Source of the DNA: CBDBKE01 sp965218055
GTDB lineage: Bacteria; Acidobacteriota; Terriglobia; JAJPHL01; JAPKYU01
DNA length: 64,000 nucleotides
Assembly: GCA_965218055.1 (NCBI GenBank)
Contig: CBDCKA010000002.1
Location: 2,294,001 to 2,358,000, forward strand
Direction of reading: 5' to 3'
Both the position numbers and the translations under genes were made by a program. Below the pieces are notes generated by a model. That model was not told where the DNA came from. It made no database searches and saw only the letters and a program-made list of their open reading frames with translations. Positions 54,415-64,000 of this stretch are shown here, piece after piece. Positions within the stretch are counted from its first letter, which is position 1. Every line of letters starts with the position of its first letter.

Positions 54415-55128
54415 ATGAGTTCGTTTGATAATTGGCGCATCGTGCTGGTGCGGCCGCGCAACCCGCTCAACATCGGCGCGGTGGCGCGGGCCATGGCCAA
54501 CTTTGGCTTCCGCGACCTAGTTTTGGTGGAGCCCTACGAACCGGTGTGGAAGGAGGCTCGCTCGGCTGTGGGGGCAAAGGCGTTGCTGGGGACCGCGCGC
54601 GCCGTGGCCACGCTGGCCGAGGCGGTAGCCGACCGCAGCCTGGTGGCCGGCACCACTTCCGGGAGCCGGCGCAAACTCGCCCGTGACCTGTTACTCCTGC
54701 CGGCGCTGCCGGCCCGCGCTGCTGGCGTTGGGAAAGTGGCCCTGCTATTCGGTCCTGAGAAAACCGGACTCACCAATGAGCACCTCAGCTACTGTCATCT
54801 GCTGGTGCGGATTCCGACCGTGGCCGCATCTGCTTCGATGAACCTGACGCAGGCGGTGGCAGTCTGCTGTTATGAGCTGAGCCGGGTGCCGGCCTCCCCG
54901 CAGCCCCGGCGGCAGCCGCCGCGAGCTGCCGTCGGGGGGCTCGAACAGTTCCGCGCGGAACTACAGGAAGTCCTGCGGGCAGCCGGCTTCTACCCGTCTC
55001 CGGGGCGTCCCAGCGACACTCGGAAGCTCCGGCGCCTGCTTTTGGGGCTCAATCTGGGCGACCGGGACCTGGCCACGCTGCGCGGCATGGTGGCTCAGCT
55101 CCGCTGGAAACTCCGCCTGAAAACCTAG
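54415..55128 (+). CDS. TrmJ-like tRNA/rRNA 2'-O-methyltransferase (SPOUT)
   Basis: 237 residues. The SPOUT (TrmH) fold is visible as the N-terminus VLVRPRNPLNIGAVARAMANFGF, the middle AGTTSGSRRK and the knot motifs ALLFGPEKTGLTNEHLSYCHLLVRIPT and SMNLTQAVAVCCYEL. Closest to TrmJ, which methylates position 32 of tRNA. SAM-dependent. Divergent from the DUF4166 operon. Confidence 0.88.
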   Translation: MSSFDNWRIVLVRPRNPLNIGAVARAMANFGFRDLVLVEPYEPVWKEARSAVGAKALLGTARAVATLAEAVADRSLVAGTTSGSRRKLARDLLLLPALPARAAGVGKVALLFGPEKTGLTNEHLSYCHLLVRIPTVAASASMNLTQAVAVCCYELSRVPASPQPRRQPPRAAVGGLEQFRAELQEVLRAAGFYPSPGRPSDTRKLRRLLLGLNLGDRDLATLRGMVAQLRWKLRLKT

Positions 55129-55167
55129 TGCCCAGTTGCTATTGGCTGCTGTTGGAGGAAGCAGAGG

Positions 55168-55247
55168 ATCCGCAGATTACACAGATTTCGCAGAATCTAA
55201 GATCCGAGTACGTTCTGCGTAATCTGCGAAATCTGCGGATTTTTTTG
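55168..55247. repeat. Long hairpin repeat of the ATCCGCAGATT type, ending in T7
   Basis: The left arm ATCCGCAGATTACACAGATT continues TCGCAGA. The right arm TCTGCGTAATCTGCGAAATC then TGCGGAT is its near-perfect reverse complement. It is followed by seven T, so it may also terminate trmJ. This type of repeat is common between genes in several phyla. Confidence 0.7.
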
Positions 55248-55284
55248 TTTACGCCGGGGACGTGATAATCTTCGGCGGGAAGCC

Positions 55285-55998
55285 ATGGCTGTTCTGCACG
55301 TCGGTACGTCGGGCTACGCATACAAACAGTGGCGGGGAAGTTTTTACCCTGAGAAGCTCCCCGACAAACAGATGCTGGGCTATTACAGCCAGCGCTTGTC
55401 GACTGTCGAAATCAATTACACCTTCTACCGGCTGCCCAGCGCCAGGACGCTAGAAGGATGGGTGCCGCAAACGCCGGAGGGTTTTTTGTTCGCGCTGAAG
55501 GTGAATCAGAAGATCACCCACGTACTGCGCCTGCGCAAGACCGAAGCTTTGATGGAAGCGTTTCTAACGGGCGCGGCGCCGCTGGCAGCCGCGGGACGTC
55601 TGGGCCCCCTGCTGCTGCAACTGCCACCCCAGTTTCGCGCCGATCCGGCCGTGCTGAAGGACTTTTTGGCGGCGCTGCCGGCGCGCCCAGTGCTGCGCTG
55701 GGCCATGGAATTCCGCCATCCGTCATGGTTTAGCGACACCACGCTCGAGCTGCTCAAGGAGCGCGGCGTGGCGCTGTGCGTGGCCGAGACCGATGACGGC
55801 TCGACCCCGGACCACACGACCTCGCCCTTCGGCTACTTCCGGCTGCGCAAGACCGACTACAGCCCCGCCGAGCTCGACGCCTGGCGGGAGCGGTTTGAAG
55901 CGCTCGAGGCACAGGGTTGCGACCTGTTCGTCTATTTCAAACACGAAGCCAGCGGCGCGGCGCCGCGCTTCGCCGACCAACTGCTGGCCAAGACCTGA
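55285..55998 (+). CDS. DUF72 (YecE-like) family protein
   Basis: 237 residues. The TIM-barrel DUF72 family is shown by VGTSGYAYKQWRGSFYP at the N-terminus, EINYTFYRLPSARTLEGW, FLFALKVNQKITH, WAMEFRHPSWF and the C-terminal DLFVYFKHEASGAAPRFA. Biochemical activity not established. Confidence 0.92.
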   Translation: MAVLHVGTSGYAYKQWRGSFYPEKLPDKQMLGYYSQRLSTVEINYTFYRLPSARTLEGWVPQTPEGFLFALKVNQKITHVLRLRKTEALMEAFLTGAAPLAAAGRLGPLLLQLPPQFRADPAVLKDFLAALPARPVLRWAMEFRHPSWFSDTTLELLKERGVALCVAETDDGSTPDHTTSPFGYFRLRKTDYSPAELDAWRERFEALEAQGCDLFVYFKHEASGAAPRFADQLLAKT

Positions 55999-56004
55999 CC
56001 GGAC

Positions 56005-56931
56005 TTACATTTCAGGGCGGAAGGTGGGCTCCCGCCAATACGGCTTGCGCTGGCGGGAGCGGAGCGACCAGGTTCGGCCATCGGAAGAGTCCATCTTCAG
56101 CAGGGTGTGCGGGGGAGCTTTCTCGAACCACCAGGTCTGCCGCACCTGGTTCCAGCTCACCTGGACCTTCCAGGAGGGGAGGCGTCCGGCTCCGGTCCGA
56201 ACAACTTCCTCGCCTGCGACCTCTATGGTTGCTTCCACCATCTTGACCGACCGGCGCATGTTGTTCGAGATGAGGCTGGGCAGCAGGCGGCGCTCGAAGG
56301 AAAGCCCGGGCTGAAACGCCAGGCTGCGCAAGGCGAGCGGGAGCTGATCCTCCAGCAGGTCGCCGGGGCCGAGATCCAGCGGGCGCGTGGCGTCGCCTTC
56401 GCCGTCGAAGTAGGAGTGTGAGACGAGCTGCGGCGCGGACCCCCAGGTGGTGACTTCCTTGAAGGTATTGCCGCACCACTCCTGGCTGCCCATGGTCAGC
56501 TTAACCAGCCGGGATGGGTCGTTGCGTCGTACGAACACGCTCAGCAGGAAGTGGTACGGGTAATTCGGAGTCGAGTAACTGTGGATGGCGTTCAGCTTGA
56601 GAACCGGGAGCACGTCTTTCCCTTCGTAGGGCGGATCGGCCTTCACGTGCAGCGGTCGCCGAAACCCTTCCTTCACCACCACAAACACCGCCTGGTAGGA
56701 CTCCGGCCGGCCATACTGAGGCCGTCGGGCGTCATACAGGGCGACCTCAGCCAGGCCGTCGTCCCAGAGCGAGTCGCGCGCCCAGGAAGCGTCGTAGCAC
56801 TGGGCCGTCTCTTCGGTGGCCGTAGTGGATGGCGCCGTCTCCGGCGCCGGGGCTACCTGGGGCACAGTCGAACAGGCGGCGGCCAGAATGGCCAGCAAGC
56901 AAAACAGCAACAGGCAAGTCCGCATCCTCAT
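56005..56931 (-). CDS. Putative lipoprotein of unknown function
   Basis: 308 residues. The signal with lipobox (LLFCLLAILAAACST) leads to a Pro/Thr-rich linker and a large domain with many conserved-looking Trp (ASWARDSLWDDGLAEVALYD, LTMGSQEWCGNTFKEV, WKVQVSWNQVRQTWWFE). No family recognised. ATG 56931 is chosen; the earlier in-frame ATG at 56982 would spoil the signal peptide. Confidence 0.7.
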   Translation of the reverse strand: MRMRTCLLLFCLLAILAAACSTVPQVAPAPETAPSTTATEETAQCYDASWARDSLWDDGLAEVALYDARRPQYGRPESYQAVFVVVKEGFRRPLHVKADPPYEGKDVLPVLKLNAIHSYSTPNYPYHFLLSVFVRRNDPSRLVKLTMGSQEWCGNTFKEVTTWGSAPQLVSHSYFDGEGDATRPLDLGPGDLLEDQLPLALRSLAFQPGLSFERRLLPSLISNNMRRSVKMVEATIEVAGEEVVRTGAGRLPSWKVQVSWNQVRQTWWFEKAPPHTLLKMDSSDGRTWSLRSRQRKPYWREPTFRPEM

Positions 56932-57147
56932 CCTCCGGAACTCAGAACCTCTCCGGCACGATTTTACTCGCATTTGTTCCAATTTCGCGCCCTGCGAACC
57001 CAGCCCCAGGAGGCGATGCCATTCAGCTCATCGAGAACTCACTTAGACAGAATCGGGAAGATCTGGAGGGAACTGTTCCTAGGATGGGGCCCTAAAGTTG
57101 ATCGTTGATTGGTAAAGTGACTACCAGCGCGGTTCCCGCTGTTTACT

Positions 57148-57717
57148 TCACTCCTTTACTTCGGTTTCCTGTTCCATAATCACCATGTGCTCGTCGCGGC
57201 TGACCATCCCAACCAGGACAAAGCCGTCGGCCTCGGCTTGGGCAACTTCCTTTTGCAACGTCGAGGTCAGAGTTGTGGCCAGGAGCTTGTACTTGTAGCG
57301 TTTTTCAACCTTCTGTGGGCGTTCGAGAATGACCACGATTTCCGGGTCACCAAACGCCCGTTCTTTCGCGATCATCGTCCGTGGCAGCAGCCGAAACCCA
57401 TCTGGAGTAGCCTCGTCGAGCTCCTTCTGCATCGTGCTGGTCCGGGTTGTCGCGAGGAGCCGATAGGTGTAAGCATTCACCGGCGGCGCAACGCGTTCTA
57501 GAAGCAGTGCTATCTCTGTGCCACTGGTCGGCGAACCCACCACGATCCTGAAGCCAAGCGCGGCGGCTTCGTCGAGCTCCTTCTGCATCGTTGAGGTCTT
57601 CTTAGTGGCCAGCAACAAGTAGCGCTGCTCGGGCTCGATCTTGAGCCTCTGGGCCGAGGCGCTAGGAACCAGCACTGAGAGCAGGAGACTGAGGATTGTC
57701 AGGTTTTTTACGCTCAT
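57148..57717 (-). CDS. Secreted protein of three tandem repeats
   Basis: 189 residues with a signal peptide (LTILSLLLSVLVPSASAQ). The mature part is three copies of a repeat of about 55 residues. Each opens Y-x-LLAT, two variable residues, then TSTMQKELDEA (third copy TSTLQKEVAQA), x3-5, DGF or LGF, and closes in a hydrophobic strand plus Glu (IALLLER, IVVILER, MVIMEQE). Regular alpha/beta units are likely. Family unknown to me; DUF4177-like is one possibility. Confidence 0.7.
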   Translation of the reverse strand: MSVKNLTILSLLLSVLVPSASAQRLKIEPEQRYLLLATKKTSTMQKELDEAAALGFRIVVGSPTSGTEIALLLERVAPPVNAYTYRLLATTRTSTMQKELDEATPDGFRLLPRTMIAKERAFGDPEIVVILERPQKVEKRYKYKLLATTLTSTLQKEVAQAEADGFVLVGMVSRDEHMVIMEQETEVKE

Positions 57718-57763
57718 GCTTTCTCCACGCTTCCCGCCGCCGGCGGGAGTATGATTAGCGGAC

Positions 57764-57979
57764 TCAGGTGAAGCGGCCGCTGGGAGACGCTCCACAACTG
57801 CCGAGCCCGGCCGCCTCCGTCCGACAACTGCTGCTGGCTACCGCGAAGGTGGAGAAGACCTGCTGGGTCGTACCGCTACCGCAGCGTGGGCAGGGAACTG
57901 CCGGATCGCTGTCGCGCCGCAACACCAATTTCTCAAACTTCTCGCGGCAATCGGGACACAGGTACTCGTAAATCGGCAT
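57764..57979 (-). CDS. FmdB-family zinc ribbon protein
   Basis: 71 residues. MPIYEYLCPDCREKFEK and PCPRCGSGTTQQVFSTF supply four Cys (CxxC and CxxC) of a rubredoxin-like zinc ribbon, the FmdB family start and spacing. Putative regulatory or zinc-binding role. Its stop lies 47 bases before the start of the three-repeat gene on the same strand. Confidence 0.9.
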   Translation of the reverse strand: MPIYEYLCPDCREKFEKLVLRRDSDPAVPCPRCGSGTTQQVFSTFAVASSSCRTEAAGLGSCGASPSGRFT

Positions 57980-58224
57980 CTACCTTTAATATAGCATCTT
58001 TTCTGCGAGCTGGCCTGCGAGCCGGTAGGACTTGTAGTACCGGAGTACTAAGCAAAATGAGACCGGCGGGCTATTGTCTGCTCCGTGGGCCGCACGTATC
58101 TTGAGTCATGTTTGGCTGGTGACAGCCAATCAGGCCGCTGGTTCGGGGGGAGTCGGCGGAGCTGGTTGGCTGTCGCATTTTGGGCAGTCCCCGTCGACTG
58201 CTTCTTTCTTCCACCCGACCGCAG

Positions 58225-60216
<1,992 letters not shown>

Positions 60217-60476
60217 AGAAGACGGTGTCGCTTTGCCAGCCAGCCCGGGCTTAGAAACACGGCCGTCCGTCCCGCTGTTCTGCCCGAACCTCGCCGCCGT
60301 CCAATTATATCCGACACGGTTTGCGCCGCCCGCAAGTGAGAACCGCTGTGAGAAGCGTCGAACGGCGCTGCTGGCAGCGCGCGGTGATGGGAACGTCCGG
60401 AACTGGCGCGGTTGTGATTTCGGGGTGTTTTCATTAGAATCGTTCGCACCTACGAAGCGTAGTTCTTGCGTGGACC

Positions 60477-62672
60477 ATGCCTGACATCAGCAAACGGGTG
60501 GCCAAAGCCCAGAAGTACATGGAGAAGGGCAAGTACGACGACGCCCTGAAAGAGTACCAGGCCGCTTGGAACGACGATCGCTCCAACGATAACCTCCTCG
60601 AGATGATCGCCGACTTGTATTTGAGGCAAAATGAGGCCCGGAAGGCCTTGGACTGCTACGGCTATCTGTTCGACAAACGAGTGGAGCAGAAGGATGGGCC
60701 CGGGACCGTCTTGATGTACCGCAAAATGACCAGGCTGGGCTCGCTGGACCCGGCTCGCACGCTGACCTGCGCCCGGTTTCAAGAGTCCCAAAAACCAGCC
60801 GAGGCAATGGAACTGTACCGGGCGTGCGCACAAACATTTCTGGAGCGTGGCGACCAGACTCAGGCGCTGGAGGCGCTGCGCCGCCTGGCCGCGCTGGACT
60901 CGGGCAACCCTTCAGCCCACATCCGCATGGGCGAACTGGCCGAGAGCCTCGGACAAAAGGAGGAGGCTGCGCGGGCCTTGGTCCGGGCGCGCGGATTGCT
61001 CAACGCCCGTGATTCCGACGGTCGATTCAGGGAGCAGTCCGTGTCCCTCTTAGAACGTGGCCACTCGTTGGTTCCCGCCGAACCCCAGATAGCGATTGCG
61101 CTGGCCACCCGGCTTGTGGACTTCAACAACCCAAACCGTGCAGTCGAGGTGTTGGAATCCTTGCCGGCTAAGGCCACCGTGGAACGGGACCGGCTGCTGG
61201 CCCAAGCCTGTCTTGCTGCTGGGAAATTCGACCAGGCCGAGACACTGTTGTGGGAGCTGGCTCCCCGTTGGCCCGAGGCTTACTCGCACCTGGTTCGGGT
61301 ACTCGAGAGCTTTTTTGCTTCCGACAATCGAGAGGCCGCGTTCCGTGTGCTGCAAAGGCTCAAGCAAGCCATGTTCGCGGCGAGCAAGGACGAGGAGTTC
61401 CTCGGCTGGGTGGAAGGATTGGAACAAAAGAGCTCGAACAACTTCGAGCTGGTGGAATTTCTGGCATCCGCCTACCAGGAGCTGAACCAGACTAGCAAGT
61501 GCAGCGAGACTCTCGCCCGTCTGTTCGACCTGGCTGTGAACGCGGGTGAGCACGCGAAGGCCACCCGTGCTTTCGAAAGCCTGACCGCAGCGCGCTCCAA
61601 CCCTTCCGAGGATGAGGCCCGCCTCGAACGGCTGCGCGACCACGTGGATGAGCAGACCTACGAGGCGCTGGCCGCCCGCCTCCGCCCCACCCCCGGCGCC
61701 GCTTCTGCTTCAGACAGCTGGATGGACGCGTTTGGGATTCCGGCGGAAGCAGGCGCTCCCCCGGCCGAGGGGGTAGCGCCTGCCGGCTCGTTGGATGAGA
61801 TGATGTTGCAGGTCGAACTTTTCCTGCAGTTCGGGCAGAGGAACGAGGCCATCAAGAATTTGCAGCAGATCGCACAATCGTTTCCCGGCGAGGAAGGCCG
61901 TAACGAGAAGCTCCGCTCGCTGTTGGTCGAAGCAGGGCTGACGCCTCCGCCGGCAGCCGCTGCTCCCAAAGCGGCGGCTGCAGCTCCGGCGGTCCCCGGA
62001 GAGCAGGCTGTGGACATGGCGAGCGTCTCAGCCATCGTGCGCAACGTCTATCGGCAGGGCACGGTCAAGGGAGTGCTTTCCACCGGTGTGGGCGAAATCG
62101 GAAAGACGTGGCAGGTCAGCCGGTGCGTGGTGGGCCTGTGCGTGCCGGGCAGGCCGCCTACGGTCATCCAGGAGTACGTGGCTGACGGGATCCAGCCATC
62201 GGAAGGCGCCGCGGCTGCAACGCTGGTGAGCTCTCTCGTGCAGGCCACCTCGGGCGGGGACCCACTGGCGGTCGAAGACGCCAGTGCCGCATCGGATCTT
62301 CCCCAGATCGCCCCGGCCATTCAGTCACAAGGGATCAAGTCATTCCTGGCGTTGCCGCTGGTGGAAACGGAGAAGGCCAGCGGCGTGGTGCTGCTTGAGC
62401 AATGCGACCGGCTGCGCCGCTGGGATTCCCAACAGGTGATGGCCATGAAGGCTGTTGTGGACCAGATGGCGATGGCTATTTCTCACGTCAGGTTGCGCAG
62501 CCTGATGAAGGTGGTATCCGATGAGTCCTCAGGACTGCTTGCCCGCAGTTCGTATGTGGACTACCTGCTTTCGGAAACCGCCCGCGCAAAACAGCAGAAC
62601 ACGCCCTTGTCGGTCACTTTGCTCCAGTTTGGCAAAGGCCCGCAATCGGACCGGGAGTTGGAGGAAAGCTAC
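60477..62672 (+). pseudogene. TPR-GAF (degenerate GGDEF) protein, split by IS insertion
   Basis: TPR-rich N-terminal half (repeats around residues 5-180 and 205-400), a linker (residues 400-520, ending in an Ala/Pro-rich stretch), then a GAF domain (about 530-680, RCVVGLCVPGRPPTVIQEY ... FLALPLVETEKASGVVLLEQ) and the start of a GGDEF-like domain (DESSGLLARSSYVDYLLSET). The IS at 62673 follows the codon TAC of EESY. The frame resumes at 63929 with LREYMQEAAQGLVGH and LRQNDVGIR. It is probably a cytoplasmic signalling or regulatory protein found in Acidobacteria; partner unknown. A short truncated product ending at 62675 can still be made. Confidence 0.85.
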
Positions 62673-62724
62673 TGACCTGACCGGCGCTTTTTGTACCAAG
62701 TGGAAAGAGAGAGAATCCACTTGA

Positions 62725-63018
62725 GGAGGAAGTGAGGTCAAGCCGACAAGGAGTTACAAGCCGGAGCAGATTGTAGCGGTGCTACGGCAGATAGAAGTGC
62801 AGATGGCGAACGGGAAGACTGCGCCCCAAGCCTGCAAAGAAGCCGGAATCCACACCCAGACCTACTACCGGTGGCGGAAGGAATATGGGGGGCTGAAGCT
62901 GGATCAGGCGAAACGGCTGAAGGAATTGGAGAAGGAGAACACTCGCCTGAAGCGACTGGTCGCGGAGCTGTCGCTGGAGAAGCAGGTGCTGCGGGATGTG
63001 GCACAGGGAAACTTCTAA
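62725..63018 (+). CDS. IS3-family transposase OrfA (start uncertain)
   Basis: The open frame begins after a TGA at 62722-62724. Family-like sequence SYKPEQIVAVLRQIEV starts well before the first usable GTG at 62779, so the true initiation codon may have been lost. The body has an HTH (CKEAGIHTQTYYRWRKEYG) and a coiled coil (RLKELEKENTRLKRLVAELS). Coordinates mark the open frame. Confidence 0.8.
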   Translation, partial: GGSEVKPTRSYKPEQIVAVLRQIEVQMANGKTAPQACKEAGIHTQTYYRWRKEYGGLKLDQAKRLKELEKENTRLKRLVAELSLEKQVLRDVAQGNF

Positions 63019-63854
63019 GCCCTGAGCGGCGGCGTTGTGCGGTAGAGCATGCGCGGGAGCAACACGGGTTGTCGGAACGGTATGCCTGCCGGCTGCTGGG
63101 GCAATGGAGAGGGACGCAACGATAGGAACCGAATCCTCGGCTGGACGAAGAAAAGCTGACGCGAGCTGTCATTGCCCTGGCAACGAAGTATGGGCGGTAT
63201 GGGTACCGCCGGATCACCGCTTTACTGCGGGGCGTGGGATGGGAAGTGGGCAAGGATCGAGTACAGCAAATCTGGCGGCGCGAGGGGCTGAAAGTGCCGC
63301 AAAAACAGAAGCCCCGGGGTCGGTTGTGGTTGAACGACGGCTCCTGTGTGCGACTACGGCCGGAGCGACCGAACCACGTTTGGAGCTACGACTTCATGAG
63401 TGCCAGAACGCACGAGGAGAGAACGCTGCGGCTGCTGACCTTGCTGGATGAGTACACGCGGGAATGCCTGGCGATCCGGGTGGAGCGGAGGATGGGCAGC
63501 CAACAAATCATTGAGGCGTTGTCGGACGTGATGTTGTGGCGAGGGATACCGGAACAGATTCGATCCGACAATGGTCCCGAGTTCATCGCCCAAGAACTGC
63601 GCCAGTGGTTGGCAAATCTAGGGACAGGGACACTGTACATCGAACCGGGCAGTCCCTGGGAGAACGGGTACTGCGAGAGTTTCAATGGGAAGCTGCGGGA
63701 CGAATGCCTGAATGGAGAGATCTTCTACTCGTTGAAGGAGGCACAGGTGGTGATTGAACAGTGGAGGGTGCAATACAACACGGTGCGGCCGCACTCGGCG
63801 CTCGGCTATAGGCCCCCGGCGCCGGGGGCTATAGCCCCCCTCCCCTGCCACTGA
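63005..63854 (+). pseudogene. IS3-family transposase OrfB with in-frame TAG
   Basis: OrfB begins in the -1 frame (LSPERRRCAVEHAREQHGLS, RYACRLLGQWRGTQR), is stopped by TAG at 63123-63125, then continues in the same frame with KLTRAVIALATKYGRYGYRR. The rve core has all three acids: Asp in VWSYDFMSART, Asp in IRSDNGPEFIA and Glu in ENGYCESFNGKLRDECL. The family has Tyr at the position of the stop (TQRY), so a TAC to TAG change is likely. Confidence 0.85.
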
Positions 63855-63928
63855 AACCAGTTTCACAGCCCCAGGCTGCGATGTAAACTCTCGCTACGGT
63901 TGGTACAAAAAATCGGTCTGGTCACTAC

Positions 63929-64000
63929 CTGCGGGAGTACATGCAGGAGGCTGCCCAAGGGCTGGTGGGCCACCTCCGGCAGAATGATGTCGGCATACGC
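63929..64000 (+). pseudogene. TPR-GAF gene, continuation after the IS
   Basis: Reads LREYMQEAAQGLVGH then LRQNDVGIR in frame with the part ending at 62672, matching the degenerate GGDEF region of this family. Runs off the window; the 3' remainder is not visible. Confidence 0.8.

Larger units (their letters stand above)
62673..63924 (+). mobile_element. IS3-family element with CTAC target duplication (1252 bp)
   Basis: The ends are TGACCTGACCGGCG... on the left and, reverse-complemented, TGACCAGACCGATT... on the right, both continuing to TTTTTGTACC. The duplicated target CTAC is at 62669-62672 and 63925-63928. It is distinct from the other two IS types in the window. OrfB has an in-frame stop, so it is probably not autonomous. 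Confidence 0.93.

Overview
The window is a GC-rich bacterial chromosome segment, most probably from an acidobacterium (phylum Acidobacteriota). This is inferred from its mix of genes: an SBBP-type N-terminus, a planctomycete/acidobacterial PSCyt1-DUF1549-DUF1553 protein, a gldA/F/G-DUF4340 cluster, YCF48/BNR beta-propeller proteins and a TPR-GAF protein. No 16S rRNA gene is present to settle the taxonomy.

Layout. 1-5.4 kb is a decayed mobile region around tRNA-Leu(CAA). It holds three copies of one IS3-type element (one nested in another, one in inverted orientation), a truncated SBBP-type exported protein, a frameshifted small HTH-like gene behind a perfect sigma70 promoter, a methyltransferase, and three separate tyrosine-recombinase remnants. 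5.4-8.5 kb has a DSD1/D-threonine-aldolase-like enzyme and fhs. 8.9-14.4 kb has a gliding-type ABC transporter operon (ATPase, permease, GldG-like, DUF4340), then acylphosphatase and apt. 14.4-17.5 kb is a haem/cytochrome block on the minus strand (ccsA/hemX-like, hemA, hemC). 17.6-21.8 kb has a LytTR response regulator, an exported Ig-OmpA-like protein and a frameshifted BNR protein. 21.8-27 kb is gyrB-gyrA. 27.3-28.9 kb has a free-standing biotinyl carrier protein and a SurA-like lipoprotein.

29.2-33.3 kb is an rRNA operon with tRNA-Ala, tRNA-Ile, 23S and 5S but no 16S gene. Upstream of the tRNAs lies only a divergent protein gene, so the 16S gene must be elsewhere. The 23S has its own long processing stem. 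33.3-38.4 kb holds a truncated membrane-protein gene, an Nramp-like transporter and a PSCyt1/DUF1549/DUF1553 gene with two single-base frameshifts. 38.7-40.2 kb is tRNA-Ser(GGA) and an intact IS3-family element with a 4-bp target duplication. 40.5-45.4 kb has two 2-hydroxyacid dehydrogenases, a PDZ protein and a Kef-type antiporter.

45.5-52.7 kb is a coherent peptidoglycan-sugar block: a serine hydrolase and an SSS symporter (4-nt overlap), a small exported protein, murQ, nagA and murA. 52.7-60.2 kb contains a DUF4166-membrane protein operon, trmJ-like, DUF72, a lipoprotein, a three-repeat secreted protein, an FmdB zinc ribbon protein and uvrB. The window ends in a large TPR-GAF gene split by another IS3-family insertion with a CTAC duplication. 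The gene resumes in the last 72 bases.

Several frameshifts lie at short homopolymers, so some pseudogene calls may be sequencing indels. I found no CRISPR array, and no clear evidence for an undescribed defence or biosynthetic system. The strongest unusual signals are the unlinked 16S rRNA and the layered integrase/IS wreckage at tRNA-Leu.
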